Source of the DNA: Chamaecrista fasciculata
Taxonomy: Eukaryota > Streptophyta > Magnoliopsida > Fabales > Fabaceae
DNA: 64,000 nt
Reading direction: 5' to 3'
Assembly (NCBI GenBank): GCA_003254925.1
Contig: QANZ01037350.1
Location: 335,311-399,310 of the forward strand
Shown piece after piece: positions 13,901 to 24,200 of the stretch. The notes under the pieces are model-generated. The model was not told the DNA's origin. It worked only from the letters and a program-made list of their open reading frames with translations, and ran no database searches. Position 1 is the stretch's first letter, and each line of letters begins with the position of its first letter. A program made the translations under genes and the position numbers.

Positions 13901-16554
13901 CATTGGTCATCCCCTACCTCTAGTTATTGAGCTATCATCCATCTTGTTAACTCTATGTACGAGAGCCTCTAATGGCCTGATATGAACCCAAGCCCAAGGT
14001 CCAATCCCTTCACCAATTCGCTAGGCTTTTCTGAAGTTTTTAAGTTAGTTTAGTTTAGTATTTTGATTATTTCCAGTATTTGTTTTAATTATTTTATCTC
14101 AGGTTAGACTTAGTCAATTTCCTAGTTTTTAGCTAGCACATCATGCACCCACTACTTTTGCATTACACCCACTATCACATGCACGTTTCCCTTTTCTAGG
14201 ACAGCACTACTGTAATTTTGAGCATTATAAATGCTCCTTACTACTCTGTTTTCATCATTCAGATTAATATCAATTCAGAATTTGTGTTTATTTCCAAGTT
14301 GTGAGATTCTCAAACTTGTGGTTTATCTTTTAGTATTTGGGTTCATATCATGGCCTTCTTTGTAAATGAGCAAACCACCTAAGGAAAAAGAGGATACTTG
14401 CAACAAGCATAATTATTATCAATCTTTTTAAGATCTGTTATTCTTGTATATAGTTGATGTCTCTGGAAAAATACATATATTCCCGGCTTCAGCTCATGTA
14501 ATGTGAACAGTGTCATTTCTCAAATGAAAATCAAGATTATAACATGGCTCTTATGCTTACTTGCTTTGTTCCGTTGAATTTTTTCTTCCTTAGGTAATAT
14601 GTAGAACTTGGCAGACTGCCAATAAGATGAAGTCACAAAGAGGACAGCTTCAGCCTGGTGAGACAGACAATGACAATTCTCGAATCAAACGATATGTTGC
14701 AAAATACACTATAAATCCAGCCATAGCAAACGGGTTCTCACAATTTGTTGGTTCAGTTGAGGTATGATGTATATATAGCTTTTTGTGGTTTTTTATATAA
14801 AGCATTAATTTTCCTAACAAGGCCTAAAATCTGCTTTTACCGGATATATTTGAACTTTCAAGAGACTCTAATGGTATGTTTGTATTGAAGAAAATGGAGG
14901 GAAAGGGTAGGGAAGGGTGGAGAAATTTAGACTCAAATTTACCACGTTGTCCTCTTAAAATGTATTTGGATTGAAGAGAATAGTTGAGATAAGAAGAATA
15001 AAATGTTAAATTTAAATTTACAACAAAGAAAATGTCAAACCAAAAATTTCTCCTCTTTCTTTCCCATCCATTATCCTCAATCCAAACATACCATAACATT
15101 TACTTTGAATTCAACAATTTTTGAAATAAGATATAATTGTCATTCTATATTCTAAGTGATTAAACTAAAAATGTTTCACATATGTCAAATGTTACTTTGA
15201 TATAGCCAATGGCATTTGGAAGAATTTAAATTGCAAGGTATTCTTATAGAAGACCATATAAAGCCAAATAGGTAAAGTTCATGTGAATAGTAATAATTCC
15301 CAATTTCCCATGATAAAAAAATACTGTAAAAAGTGATCAATCCTTGTGATATCTGGATGAAAATAAAAAAGACAAACGATTGAAGAAGAATACATATAGG
15401 GTGGGATTACACTGGCTTTGCAAAGGTATTTCCCAAATTTCTGAATATCAAGCGTCTCTAATTTTCTGCTTCAAATATCTAGCACACAACATGTACCCAA
15501 CTAATTGTTTAATATTTTGCTGAGCCATTTGATTTTAACATAGTCTCAAGTCTCAATTCCTTCATCCTCTGGTTTGCAGGTTGGGAAGTTAGCAGATCTT
15601 GTCCTATGGAAGCCGTCGTTTTTTGGGGCAAAACCCGAAATGGTTATCAAAGGTGGAGTAATTGCATGGGCCAACATGGGTGATGCAAATGCAAGCATTC
15701 CAACACCTGAACCGGTAAAGTTTCCCCGTCTGTCATGATTCTAATATATATATATATATATATATTATATGTCTGTGTGTGAAGGACAATTATGTGACAC
15801 TAGTTTTTAACGCATCCGATTCATTTAAACTTCAAAACGCCAAATATTTCAGGTGATTATGAGACCTATGTTCGGTGCATTTGGCAAGGCCAGTAGTGCT
15901 CACTCCGTTGCTTTTGTGAGCAAGGCATGGAACTCTCTCTCTCTCTCACTCACACGCGCACACACACACACATAGAGAGACAAAATCACACGTCTCTATA
16001 TGCTTGTTTCTTCTTAAGTAGAGATACAACTTGATCCCAGAAAGATAAACCAGTTGGCAAGTCAATCTCTGAAAGTTCAATTTACTCACTTCATATAAAA
16101 GTCGTGTAAACAATATAATTTAGTCCCTTAAGCCTATTTTATAAGAAATAATTTGTAGAGTCAAAATGACTAAAATACATCAGTTTCATGACTTTCAGAG
16201 ATGAAAGAGTGTAAACTAAACTTTGAGAAATTGAATTATTAATTTGTATATCTCTCGGGATCAATTTATATGTTTACTATTTCCTTATTTGACGTATAAT
16301 AGGAGACTCACTCAATTTGAGTTTCTCACAAGCAGGTAGCATTAGAGAGAGTAAAAGCTTCGTACGGACTGAAAAAGAGAGTGGAAAGCGTGGGGAATGT
16401 GAGGAAGCTCACAAAACTAGACATGAAACTCAATGACGCTCTTCCAACTATCACTGTGGACCCTGAAACTTACTGTGTTACTGCCAATGGTGAGCTTCTT
16501 ACCTGTGCTGCAGCCACTTCTGTTCCTCTCTCTCGCAATTACTTCCTCTTTTAA
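7997..16554 (+). CDS. URE: urease, fused gamma-beta-alpha chain, 836 aa
   Basis: Nickel enzyme that hydrolyses urea to ammonia and carbamate in the cytosol; it needs accessory proteins UreD, UreF and UreG. Exons: 7997-8122, 8236-8309, 8491-8536, 9061-9166, 9823-9965, 10683-10793, 10863-11026, 11150-11528, 11615-11723, 12310-12449, 12588-12725, 12805-12896, 13296-13425, 13511-13669, 14594-14761, 15580-15714, 15853-15924 and 16336-16554; all phases agree. Order is gamma (about 1-100), beta (about 130-240) and alpha (about 270-836). Every active-site residue is present: H404 and H406 (GAIDCHVH), carbamylated K487 (MGLKLHED), H516 (NIHTDT), H542, flap C589/H590 (MVCHH) and D630 (SSDSQAMGR). Each is three less than the jack bean number. 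Length is near jack bean's 840, so it looks intact. Two introns use GC donors (12450, 15925). Introns 14 and 15 contain a LINE, a solo LTR and a MITE. Confidence 0.97.
13752..14400 (-). mobile_element. RTE-type LINE 3' end in urease intron 14
   Basis: The left edge has (CAA)n followed by CCACTAGGTGGGGTCGG, the typical 3' terminus of plant RTE LINEs in minus orientation. The minus-strand translation has a broken form of the reverse-transcriptase C-terminal tail, with fragments [15 protein letters not shown] and [11 protein letters not shown]. It is interrupted by the solo LTR at 13978-14350: the LINE resumes at 14351 with TTCTTTGTAAATG and AACCACCTAAG, which aligns with the second LINE copy at about 49370-49400. 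The right edge is approximate. Confidence 0.75.
13978..14350. mobile_element. solo LTR inserted in the LINE
   Basis: This 373-bp block starts TGATATGAACCCAA and ends TTGGGTTCATATCA, a 14-bp perfect inverted terminus with TG...CA ends. It is flanked by the 5-bp duplication TGGCC (13973-13977 and 14351-14355). A TATA-like CATTATAAATG lies at about 14224. Size, ends and a 5-bp duplication fit a solo LTR left by recombination. A small TIR transposon is a weaker alternative, because of the unusually long inverted ends. There is no internal domain or second LTR. Confidence 0.8.
14872..15093. mobile_element. Tourist-like MITE in urease intron 15
   Basis: A 222-bp element whose ends are inverted repeats, TGGTATGTTTGTATTGAAG on the left and, reverse-complemented, TGGTATGTTTGGATTGAGG on the right. 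TAA lies on both sides (14869-14871 and 15094-15096), the usual PIF/Harbinger target. It has no coding capacity. Confidence 0.75.
15744..15765. repeat. (TA)n microsatellite in urease intron 16
   Basis: About 11 TA units between urease exons 16 and 17. It is likely polymorphic. Confidence 0.9.
15931..15974. repeat. compound (CT)n-(CA)n microsatellite in urease intron 17
   Basis: CT repeats pass into CA/CG repeats directly after the GC donor of urease intron 17. The tract starts about 7 bases into the intron. Confidence 0.85.
16055..16285. repeat. decayed inverted-repeat element, family F copy 1
   Basis: Lies in urease intron 17. AATCTCTGAAAGTTCAATTT near the left is echoed in reverse near the right end (AACTTTGAGAAATTGAATT). 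The core GACTTTCAGAGATGAAAGAG matches, with changes, GACTTTCAAGGATTAAAGAG at about 25410 in the lipoxygenase gene, so the two are related dispersed copies. Edges are approximate. Confidence 0.5.
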
Positions 16555-16819
16555 TCACTCCCTCCTTTCCTATTACCTTTCTCACATTTCAATTCTGTAA
16601 TGAAGTTTAAAATGAAATAAAAAATTTAAATTTTTCTTTTTGTGTTCATTTGAATTTGATTGTGAGTATTCTCATATTATTAGACTTTTTTTTTTTGTAT
16701 AAAAGGACTTCCAAATTTAAAGTAAATGTAATAAAGTTAACTTTTAAAAAGTTACTATTGGATAAATAGGTCATTTGAGATGTTGATGACAAATTGATAA
16801 AAATAACTTTTTTTTTAGC

Positions 16820-17430
16820 GAATTGAACCATCTCTCATTCATTAGTTTTTTATTTTTGACTCAAACATAATTCATTTAAAAGCAAGACAAAATCAAACAC
16901 AGTAAAAACAAAAACACAATAAAAACAAAAACAAAGTAAAAATAGTCAATTTCTTCCTAGCATAAATAACATCACTAGACAGGATATTAACTAATGAAGT
17001 TCTGGGGTTTGCAATCTATCCAAGAGGACTCATTTTCGTGACAAACAAATGGCAAGACTATCAGCTGCCAAGTTAGCAGATTTAGAGATCCAACTAAAGC
17101 TACAATCATCTAAAGAAACATAAATAATGTCATCTAAATAAGACAAACATCAAAATAAAACGCCGCAGAGAACCCACAAAAACACATCCAGACCAAACCA
17201 AAAGCCGTCGCGAAATGCTTAGAGTTGTTGTCACAGAGAAAGTCAGATTAGATCGACGTCATGGGAACCCTGATCCAGAATGTCACCGCCATAGAACCCT
17301 AGAAATAAAGTAACACGCTCATAAACCTTCACGAAAAAAGAATTTTCAACACTACCTATATGGAGGGAATATGGCTGCTATGCAGTGGCAGCCCAAGAAC
17401 GCTGCAATATATGTCTTGTTTGTGTGAAAC
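16820..17430 (-). mobile_element. non-LTR retroelement 3' end, copy 1
   Basis: Closely similar to 58810-59560. Both share CATAATTCATT, CATCACTAGACA, TTAGCAGATTTAGAGATCC or a near match, and GATCCAGAA further right. The T-rich left edge is the poly-A tail on the minus strand. In the other copy the minus strand encodes SFSWISKSANLTA, which resembles the tail of the RNase H domain found in plant LINEs. No intact reading frame remains. It lies just downstream of urease. Confidence 0.6.
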
Positions 17431-17810
17431 TCTCTTGCTCAATAAAATCAAAAATAACTGGGACGTCATGATTGAGAAATCATCATTATATAATTATTGA
17501 TATTTAATACAAAAGTCACTGGGATTACACGTGCATTGGATTTTTGGTAGCCAAGAAATGAAGAGCACGTGTCATGTATAATTAGAGATACATAATTTCA
17601 TCGTGAATGCAAATGGACCTTTAACACTGAACAAACATAAATCGAGGATAATAATACAAATAGCCTAAGTCAAATTCGATTTGAAAAAAATGTTAAAAAT
17701 ATTAAAAAGTCTAGAATTAACAGAAAATTTTAGAGAATGCTATGTATAAGACAGATCATCACATTATTCAGTTTATAATGAATTTAACAAACTGAATTTA
17801 ATATTTCTAA

Positions 17811-17926
17811 AAAGTAAATCATCACATTATATGAAAGTTTATAATGAATTTAATATTTTTTTAGTTGAAACTAAATAAAATTGCATGTAATTTTTAGAAA
17901 TATATAATGTGATGATTTACTTTTTC
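17811..17926. repeat. short inverted repeat (hairpin)
   Basis: AAAAAGTAAATCATCACATT and its reverse complement (about 17900-17925) form arms of about 24 bp around a loop of about 70 bp. Part of the arm also occurs as a direct copy at about 17753-17765. It may be a small MITE; no flanking duplication was found. Confidence 0.55.
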
Positions 17927-18385
17927 ATTGAAATAAATAATTTTTTGGAGATTTTTTGTTCATAATTTAGTTTTAAAATTGCAAAATATGCAATTTTAAT
18001 ATCTCTCGGTAAAAAGGAAAAGTAAATTATCCAAAGGAATAATGCAAAAATAAATTTCAAAAGGATAGAAACTAGAAAAAGTATCTTATGTGGTGATACT
18101 AATCATGACGCGTGAAACAGGAGGAGGAATTTAAAACGAGTGAGTAGGTTGTTTCAAACGCTATAATATAGAATTTGGCCTAAAAGAAAAAATCACTAAA
18201 ATATAAAAAAAGTGAGCACGTTGTACACACTACACACTCCTGTGTTTGCTGAAGCTTCTACTTACCAAATGGAGACTATTATGGCATGCCTAGACAGTCT
18301 TTGTGACTAATCACTTAATTAGTTTTGAACTTTTGATCAATTTTTTTAACTTTAAATAATATTGATTTGATTGGCTTTAAATTGA

Positions 18386-18830
18386 ATTGGCTAAAGTGGA
18401 CTTTTGGTCTCATAACTTTGGCAAAGGTCTCAATTTGGTCTCATAAATTTCTTGTTGCAATTTTGGTCCCGTAACTTTGACAAAGGTCTTTATTTGGTCC
18501 CATAACTTTTTTTGTTGCAATTTTGGTCTTATAACTTTTGAAAGCGTTTCACTGATCTTCCCGTTATAAGCGTTTCACTGACAAAAAAGTCGTGACCAAA
18601 ACATAAGCGTTTCACTGACAAAGCGTCGTAAATATCTTCACCCATATTTGTCATCATTCAACTCAGTATGTAAGAACATCTTTAACGACAGAAAATAGAT
18701 GGAAATTAGTTTGGGACCAACGGTGGGACACTTTTAGAAGCTATGGGATCAAAATTGCAACAAAAAAAGTTACGAAACCAAATTAAAACCTTTGTAAAAA
18801 ATATGTGACTAAAAATACACTTTAGCCAAT
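18386..18830. mobile_element. palindromic MITE-like element with three internal 14-bp repeats
   Basis: The ends read TTGGCTAAAGTG and CACTTTAGCCAA. The arms contain repeated TTTTGGTCCCGTAACTTTG-type units inverted about the centre. AAGCGTTTCACTGA occurs three times in the middle (about 18542, 18568 and 18605). There is no coding capacity. A detached piece of the core (GTCATGACCAAAACATTGG, GATATTTACGACGC) recurs outside the right end at 18890-18930. Confidence 0.65.
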
Positions 18831-19079
18831 TGAATAATATCCTAACACTTTTATGTGAGGATAATAACCTTATGTTTGGCTCGCTCGAAAAAAGTCATGA
18901 CCAAAACATTGGAGATATTTACGACGCTGATCTTCCCCCGTTCACTGTTTTTCATTAATCTCACATGATAATATAGGGGTTGCTTAGCCTAGAATGGCTG
19001 TTAGCTTTTTTTTCTTTTTCCTCCTTTGTATATATAATATATATAAGCTGCACATAGATAAGTAAATAAAAATAAAGTT

Positions 19080-19593
19080 AAATAGTCAATTTGGTCCTCA
19101 AACTATGGGGGTAAGTCTCACTTTGGTCCTAAAATTATTTTTGTTTTATTTTAGTCCTTAAACTTTCACATTTATTCTATTTTAGTCCTGATAATGTGAT
19201 TTCCTTTAGTTTCTACTATTATTTTTAACTTGAATAGTGGGGATAAACAATTTCTCTCTCATATGTATCATAATAAGTGAGTTGACAATGAAAAAAAGAG
19301 ATTTTTTTTCACTATTTGAAAGGAAAATAACCACAAGTTTAGCTGTAATTTGTGATTAAGAATGGAAAATTTTCTTCTTCTCTTGGTCAATTCACTTATT
19401 ATGACACATATGAGAGAGAAATGATTTATCTCAACTCTCTAAGTTATAAGTAATGACTTAAACTAAACGAAATTACATTTTGGGGACCAAAATGGAACGT
19501 ATGTGAAAAGTTTGAGGACCAAAACAAAATAAAAAATAGTTTTAGAACCAAAATGCAACTTACCTTATAATTTAAGGGCCAACGTGACTATTT
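19080..19593. mobile_element. palindromic MITE-like element, family B copy 1
   Basis: AAATAGTCA...TGACTATTT ends, with arms of TTTGGTCCTCAAACTATG-type units. The middle holds a second inverted pair, CATAATAAGTGAGTTGAC and GTCAATTCACTTATTATG. The same ACTTATTA-type core occurs in related copies at about 23760-24105/24180-24260 and 43750-44200. Confidence 0.65.
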
Positions 19594-20050
19594 GGCCTAA
19601 AAATAATCACACTAAATAACTTTTAGCGAGGCTGCTTCTTGTTGTGTCATGCAAATAAGACCCGCTTGCCACTTGTGAGAAAAAAGGTTTCATCTCTTAA
19701 TACTCCATAAGTAAATGTTTTCTTTATTGAAAAAAAACCAATCATTCAGAAATTATAACTTATCCAAAACTTTAAGTTATTCATTATAGTTCAATTAATT
19801 TTAAACTCTGGCAAAAAAAAGAATTAATTTTAAACTAGTAGGATTAATTCATGCATCTCATATCACCGATTCATGTGACAAACTGTCCGATTCACTATAG
19901 TTTTTCTTTTTCTTTTTAATCGATGACCAAGTTAATTAATTCATCGATTTTTTTAATCCAACTATTGGATCTAAGTATCTAACCCATCTTTTCATCGTTT
20001 AACTTACATAGCATGATATTGTGTTTTTGTGAATGTTTGATTAATAATCT

Positions 20051-20623
20051 TAGGGTATTCACCGGCTGAGTTGGGTTGAGTTTAAGGTGGGTTGGTTCAG
20101 GCTCATTAATTTATTTGGCGGATTGAGTTGAATTGAGCTAAAGAAAATAATTGAGTCAACCCAAACCAACCCAAACCAAACAGTGTCAGGTTGGTTTGGG
20201 TTGGGTTGACGGGTTGGCCCATACTAATTTTTTTTTTAATTTTTTATATATTTATTTTATAAAAAATTTGGTTCCTCTTAAATTTTTTTCTTTAATTTGG
20301 TCCTTCACAATTTGTTTTTATGAACCAAATTGAGAATAAAAATTTATTAATTGACCAAATTGTAAAAGTAATATTATTTGTGATATTAAAATATAATTTT
20401 AACTAAATAAAAAATCAATTTTATTTTTTATTTAATATTTTTGCGGGCCGGCAGGTTGAGTTGAGTTAAGTGGGTTCAAAATCTTGAAACCCGCATTCCA
20501 ACCCAAACGATAAGAAGCTCAACTTTTTGAACCAAAACCAACTCGTCAGCCCAACCCACACCAACCCAAACTAGTGGGTTGGGTTGGTTTTAGCGGGTTG
20601 GCCCAACCCAATGAACACCCTTA
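20051..20623. mobile_element. palindromic MITE-like element with GGGTTGGGTT arms
   Basis: The left end TAGGGTATTCACCGG pairs with the right end TGAACACCCTTA. Both arms are rich in TTGGGTTG/CAACCCAA units, giving a GC-rich island in AT-rich DNA. The short open frame across it is not a gene. A weaker relative lies at 28490-28895. Confidence 0.6.
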
Positions 20624-20905
20624 GTTAATATATTTAATTAATTATTAAATCATATTTTATTATTTTTTTCATTAATATTATAATTCGGTTTTTGCTTATA
20701 GTTTCTAGATTAATAAAAAGAATTATTCATACAAAATTAAAAAAAATAATATTTTACTCTAATTATTAGATTAGTGTTGGTTGACTATGTAAGGACAACA
20801 TGTTCCAACTTCCAAGCTTTCATTTCAATAATGCGCTTTGGCACAAAACAAAGAATACCAATACCTCCACCAACAACAGCACGCCACGTTTTCCTTGAAC
20901 AGTTG

Positions 20906-20911
20906 CACGTG
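20906..20911. promoter_or_regulatory. G-box (CACGTG) upstream of the lipoxygenase
   Basis: A perfect CACGTG lies 354 bp before the lipoxygenase ATG, with another ACGT core (CCACGTTT) at about 20884. G-boxes bind bHLH and bZIP factors, including MYC2 of jasmonate signalling, which fits a jasmonate-pathway gene. The site is seen; its use is inferred. Confidence 0.4.
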
Positions 20912-21264
20912 ACACTCACGCGCCGGTCTCCTTCCCGCGCTACGCATGCCCACTATGATATATCCCTCCAAATCTCAATTTTTTCTCTTTCTGCATTTTT
21001 TTTTAAGTGCGCTCTCAATTCTCAACATCATATACATACATTACTCATTTTGTCACAAGGCAAAGAAAGTGAAATCTCTCTAACCATAAAAAAGTAATAG
21101 AGGGACCAAGCTAAGTGAAGCCTCTTTCAAGAGCCTAATTACTCCACTATTATCTTCATAAGTCTCCATTACCGTAACAATCTTCACGATCGACGTACGC
21201 CGTCGTCGTTTTGATCTCCGATCGATCGAGGAATTTCTCTGCAGGATTTGACCTAGAAACAGAG

Positions 21265-24200
21265 ATGTTTGCGGTGACTCCGGCCAATGCGCTCAAGTCG
21301 AACCTCTCCGACAACGCCTTTCGCCGATCTCCTCTGATCCTTGCCGGAGCTTTCACCGGAAGACGCCGGAAGACCCGGTTTCCGGCTACCGGGCCGCGGA
21401 ATGTAAAGATTCAAGCCGTGGTCAGAGGCGGCGACAAGACCGTTGAAACTACCTCGTCTCCGGCGGAAAGCAAAGAGACGAACAGTTCGGTGATATCTCC
21501 CTCCGGCGGCGAAGGGATCCGAGTAAGAGCGGTAGTGACAATCAGGAAAAAGATGAAGGAGAAGCTTACTGACAAGTTAGAAGATCAGTGGGAGCATCTC
21601 GTTAATGGATTCGGCCAAGGCATCCAGATTCAGTTAATCAGTGAAGAAATCGATCCTGGTTAGTTTAATCGTAGATTCACACTTCCTGCTTTCGATGCTT
21701 GATTTTTATTTTTATTCTTTGTTTAACATATCTTCAATTTTCTGCTCCTGGTTATCATGTGCGTTTAGTTAAGGATCTCATCATCGATCTCTGGCTCCTT
21801 TTTTGTCCTAGTTCGTTTAAAGAGACGATTCATGAATTCAACCATCATGTTCTTCGAGCATTAGCTTTGTTAATTTTATTTTTGCATTCTTTTAGACCTA
21901 ATAGAAGTTTTTAAGCCAGTCTTTTACTTAGCTAGAAAAAAATAAAAAAGAGGATGTCCTTCCTCTCTTTCATTCTTTGGTCCAACAGCTTCTGCTGGCC
22001 TTAATAACTACAAGCTTTATTTTTTTTTTGATACACTCGACAAGCTTTATTTACTATTAATAAAAATGTGAGTTGTGATACTGAATCACTGATTTTGCCG
22101 AAAATTAATAAATAAAGTAGCTGTGACAGAAAGTCATTTGGCTTTTCTCTTTTTATTTTATTTTAGTCATTGTTTAGTCATTTGGCTTTATCACTGATTT
22201 TAGTCATTGTTTAGTCATCTACTCATCTCCATGAGGTAGTTGTGTTTTGGTTTTTGTTTTTTTTTTTTTAACCAGTGGTTGCTTAGGTATTACTATTTAT
22301 TTTAAAAATAAAAAATAAAAAAACAGTTTATTACTACTATATATAAATTTTCATATTTATTATTATTATTGTTTTGCAATTTTTAAATAGTATGCCAATT
22401 GTCAGGAGTACTTGGTCTTAGTTTATTTGTTTATTATCTTCATGTAACTTGATGTTTTATTTATAAAATAAATTCTGGTTAAAATTAAATAGAATATTAA
22501 TTTTTTTAATGATTGTTTTTATAAAAATTGATCATCCATATTAATTTATTTGAATTAATTATATAATTTTGAGAAAATCTACTATTTGTTTACTAAATTT
22601 ACACCGAGTCAATTAATCAGTCTCTAAGTAATCGAAATACATGATTTGGTCCCTGAAATATTTCAATCATCAACTATTTGGTCTCTAGTAATGATTTGTT
22701 CCTTAAATTTGAACTAATTTTATATTTTTTTGTCCTTGAATTTGTACTAAAATAATACTATTTGGTCCTTGAATTTGAACTAATTTTATACTTTTTGATC
22801 CTTAGATTTGTACTAAATTAATATTATTTGATCTTTGAATTTAGACTAATTTTATACATTTTAGTTCCTAATTTTGTACTAAATTTATAATATTTAATCC
22901 TTAAATTTGTAATTTTTAATCCCTTGATAATTGAACTGAATAATATATTTTAATTATTTAAGAATTGATTATTTAAGTAAGTGTAAATTTATGAACCAAA
23001 TAATAAATTTTCTCAGTAATTTTTAAACCCAACCGAAATGTTGAGTACTCTAAGTAGAGTGGATCAGATCACGGTCCAAAAAGTCACTATTTTACATTTT
23101 GATTTCAGTTACTAATTCTGGGAAGAGCGTCCAAACATACGTGAGAGGGTGGCTGCCTAAACCGTCGAATATTTCTTACATTGTCGAATACACTGCCGAT
23201 TTCACTGTTCCAAATGACTTTGGATGCCCTGGAGCTATTCTCATTACCAATCTTCACGGCAAGGAGTTCTACTTGCTGGAGATCGTCATTCATGGTTTTG
23301 ATGGAGGACCCTTTTTCTTCCCAGCAAATTCTTGGATTCATTCGCGCAATGACAATCCTGAGAGTAGAATCATATTCAAGAATCAAGTGAGAAGCTGTCA
23401 AAAGCACTAACCCTTTTCTTTCATCAATTATGTCATTTTGTTTTCCCAATCGTTCCTCACAAAAGCGTAACGTGTGCACAGGCTTACTTACCATCACAAA
23501 CACCAGCAGGGATTAAAGATCTTCGAAGGGAGGACCTGCTAAGCATCAGAGGTACTGGGAAAGGCGAGAGAAAGCCCCACGATAGAATATATGATTATGC
23601 TCCATATAATGACTTGGGAAATCCTGACAAGGACGAGGACCTTGCTAGGCCAGTCCCAGGGGGTGACGAGAGGCCTTATCCTAGGCGATGTAGAACTGGA
23701 AGGCCTCCAACCAAAGCAGGTATATAAATTGCTTTTGTTTTTCAGTCCATGAAAACCTCATTTAAATGTTGTTTTTGTCCTCAAATTTTAGGTCAAAACT
23801 GTATTTTGATCTCAATATTTACCTTAAATTCTGTTTTGATCCATAAATTCTTTTTGTTGGTCTTGATATTTTTCAACAATTTTGTTTTGGTTCCTAACTA
23901 CTGAATTAGTTATATTTTTTTCGAATTTATTAAGGACCAAAATGAAATTGTTAGAAATTATTAAGGACCAACTGTGAAACTTATTGAGGACCAAAATGAA
24001 ATTTTTAGAAATTATTAAGGACCAAAATAGAATAAAAAACATTAAAGACCAAAACAGAATTTAAAGTAAACATTAGGGATCAAAATGAAATTTTGACCCA
24101 AACTTTCTCATTTTTTATTCTGATATTCTAAAATATGGTTTTCTCTAGTTTCTTTCATTATGTTTAATTTGGACAATTTTTTTATCATAGGTGTACTCAT

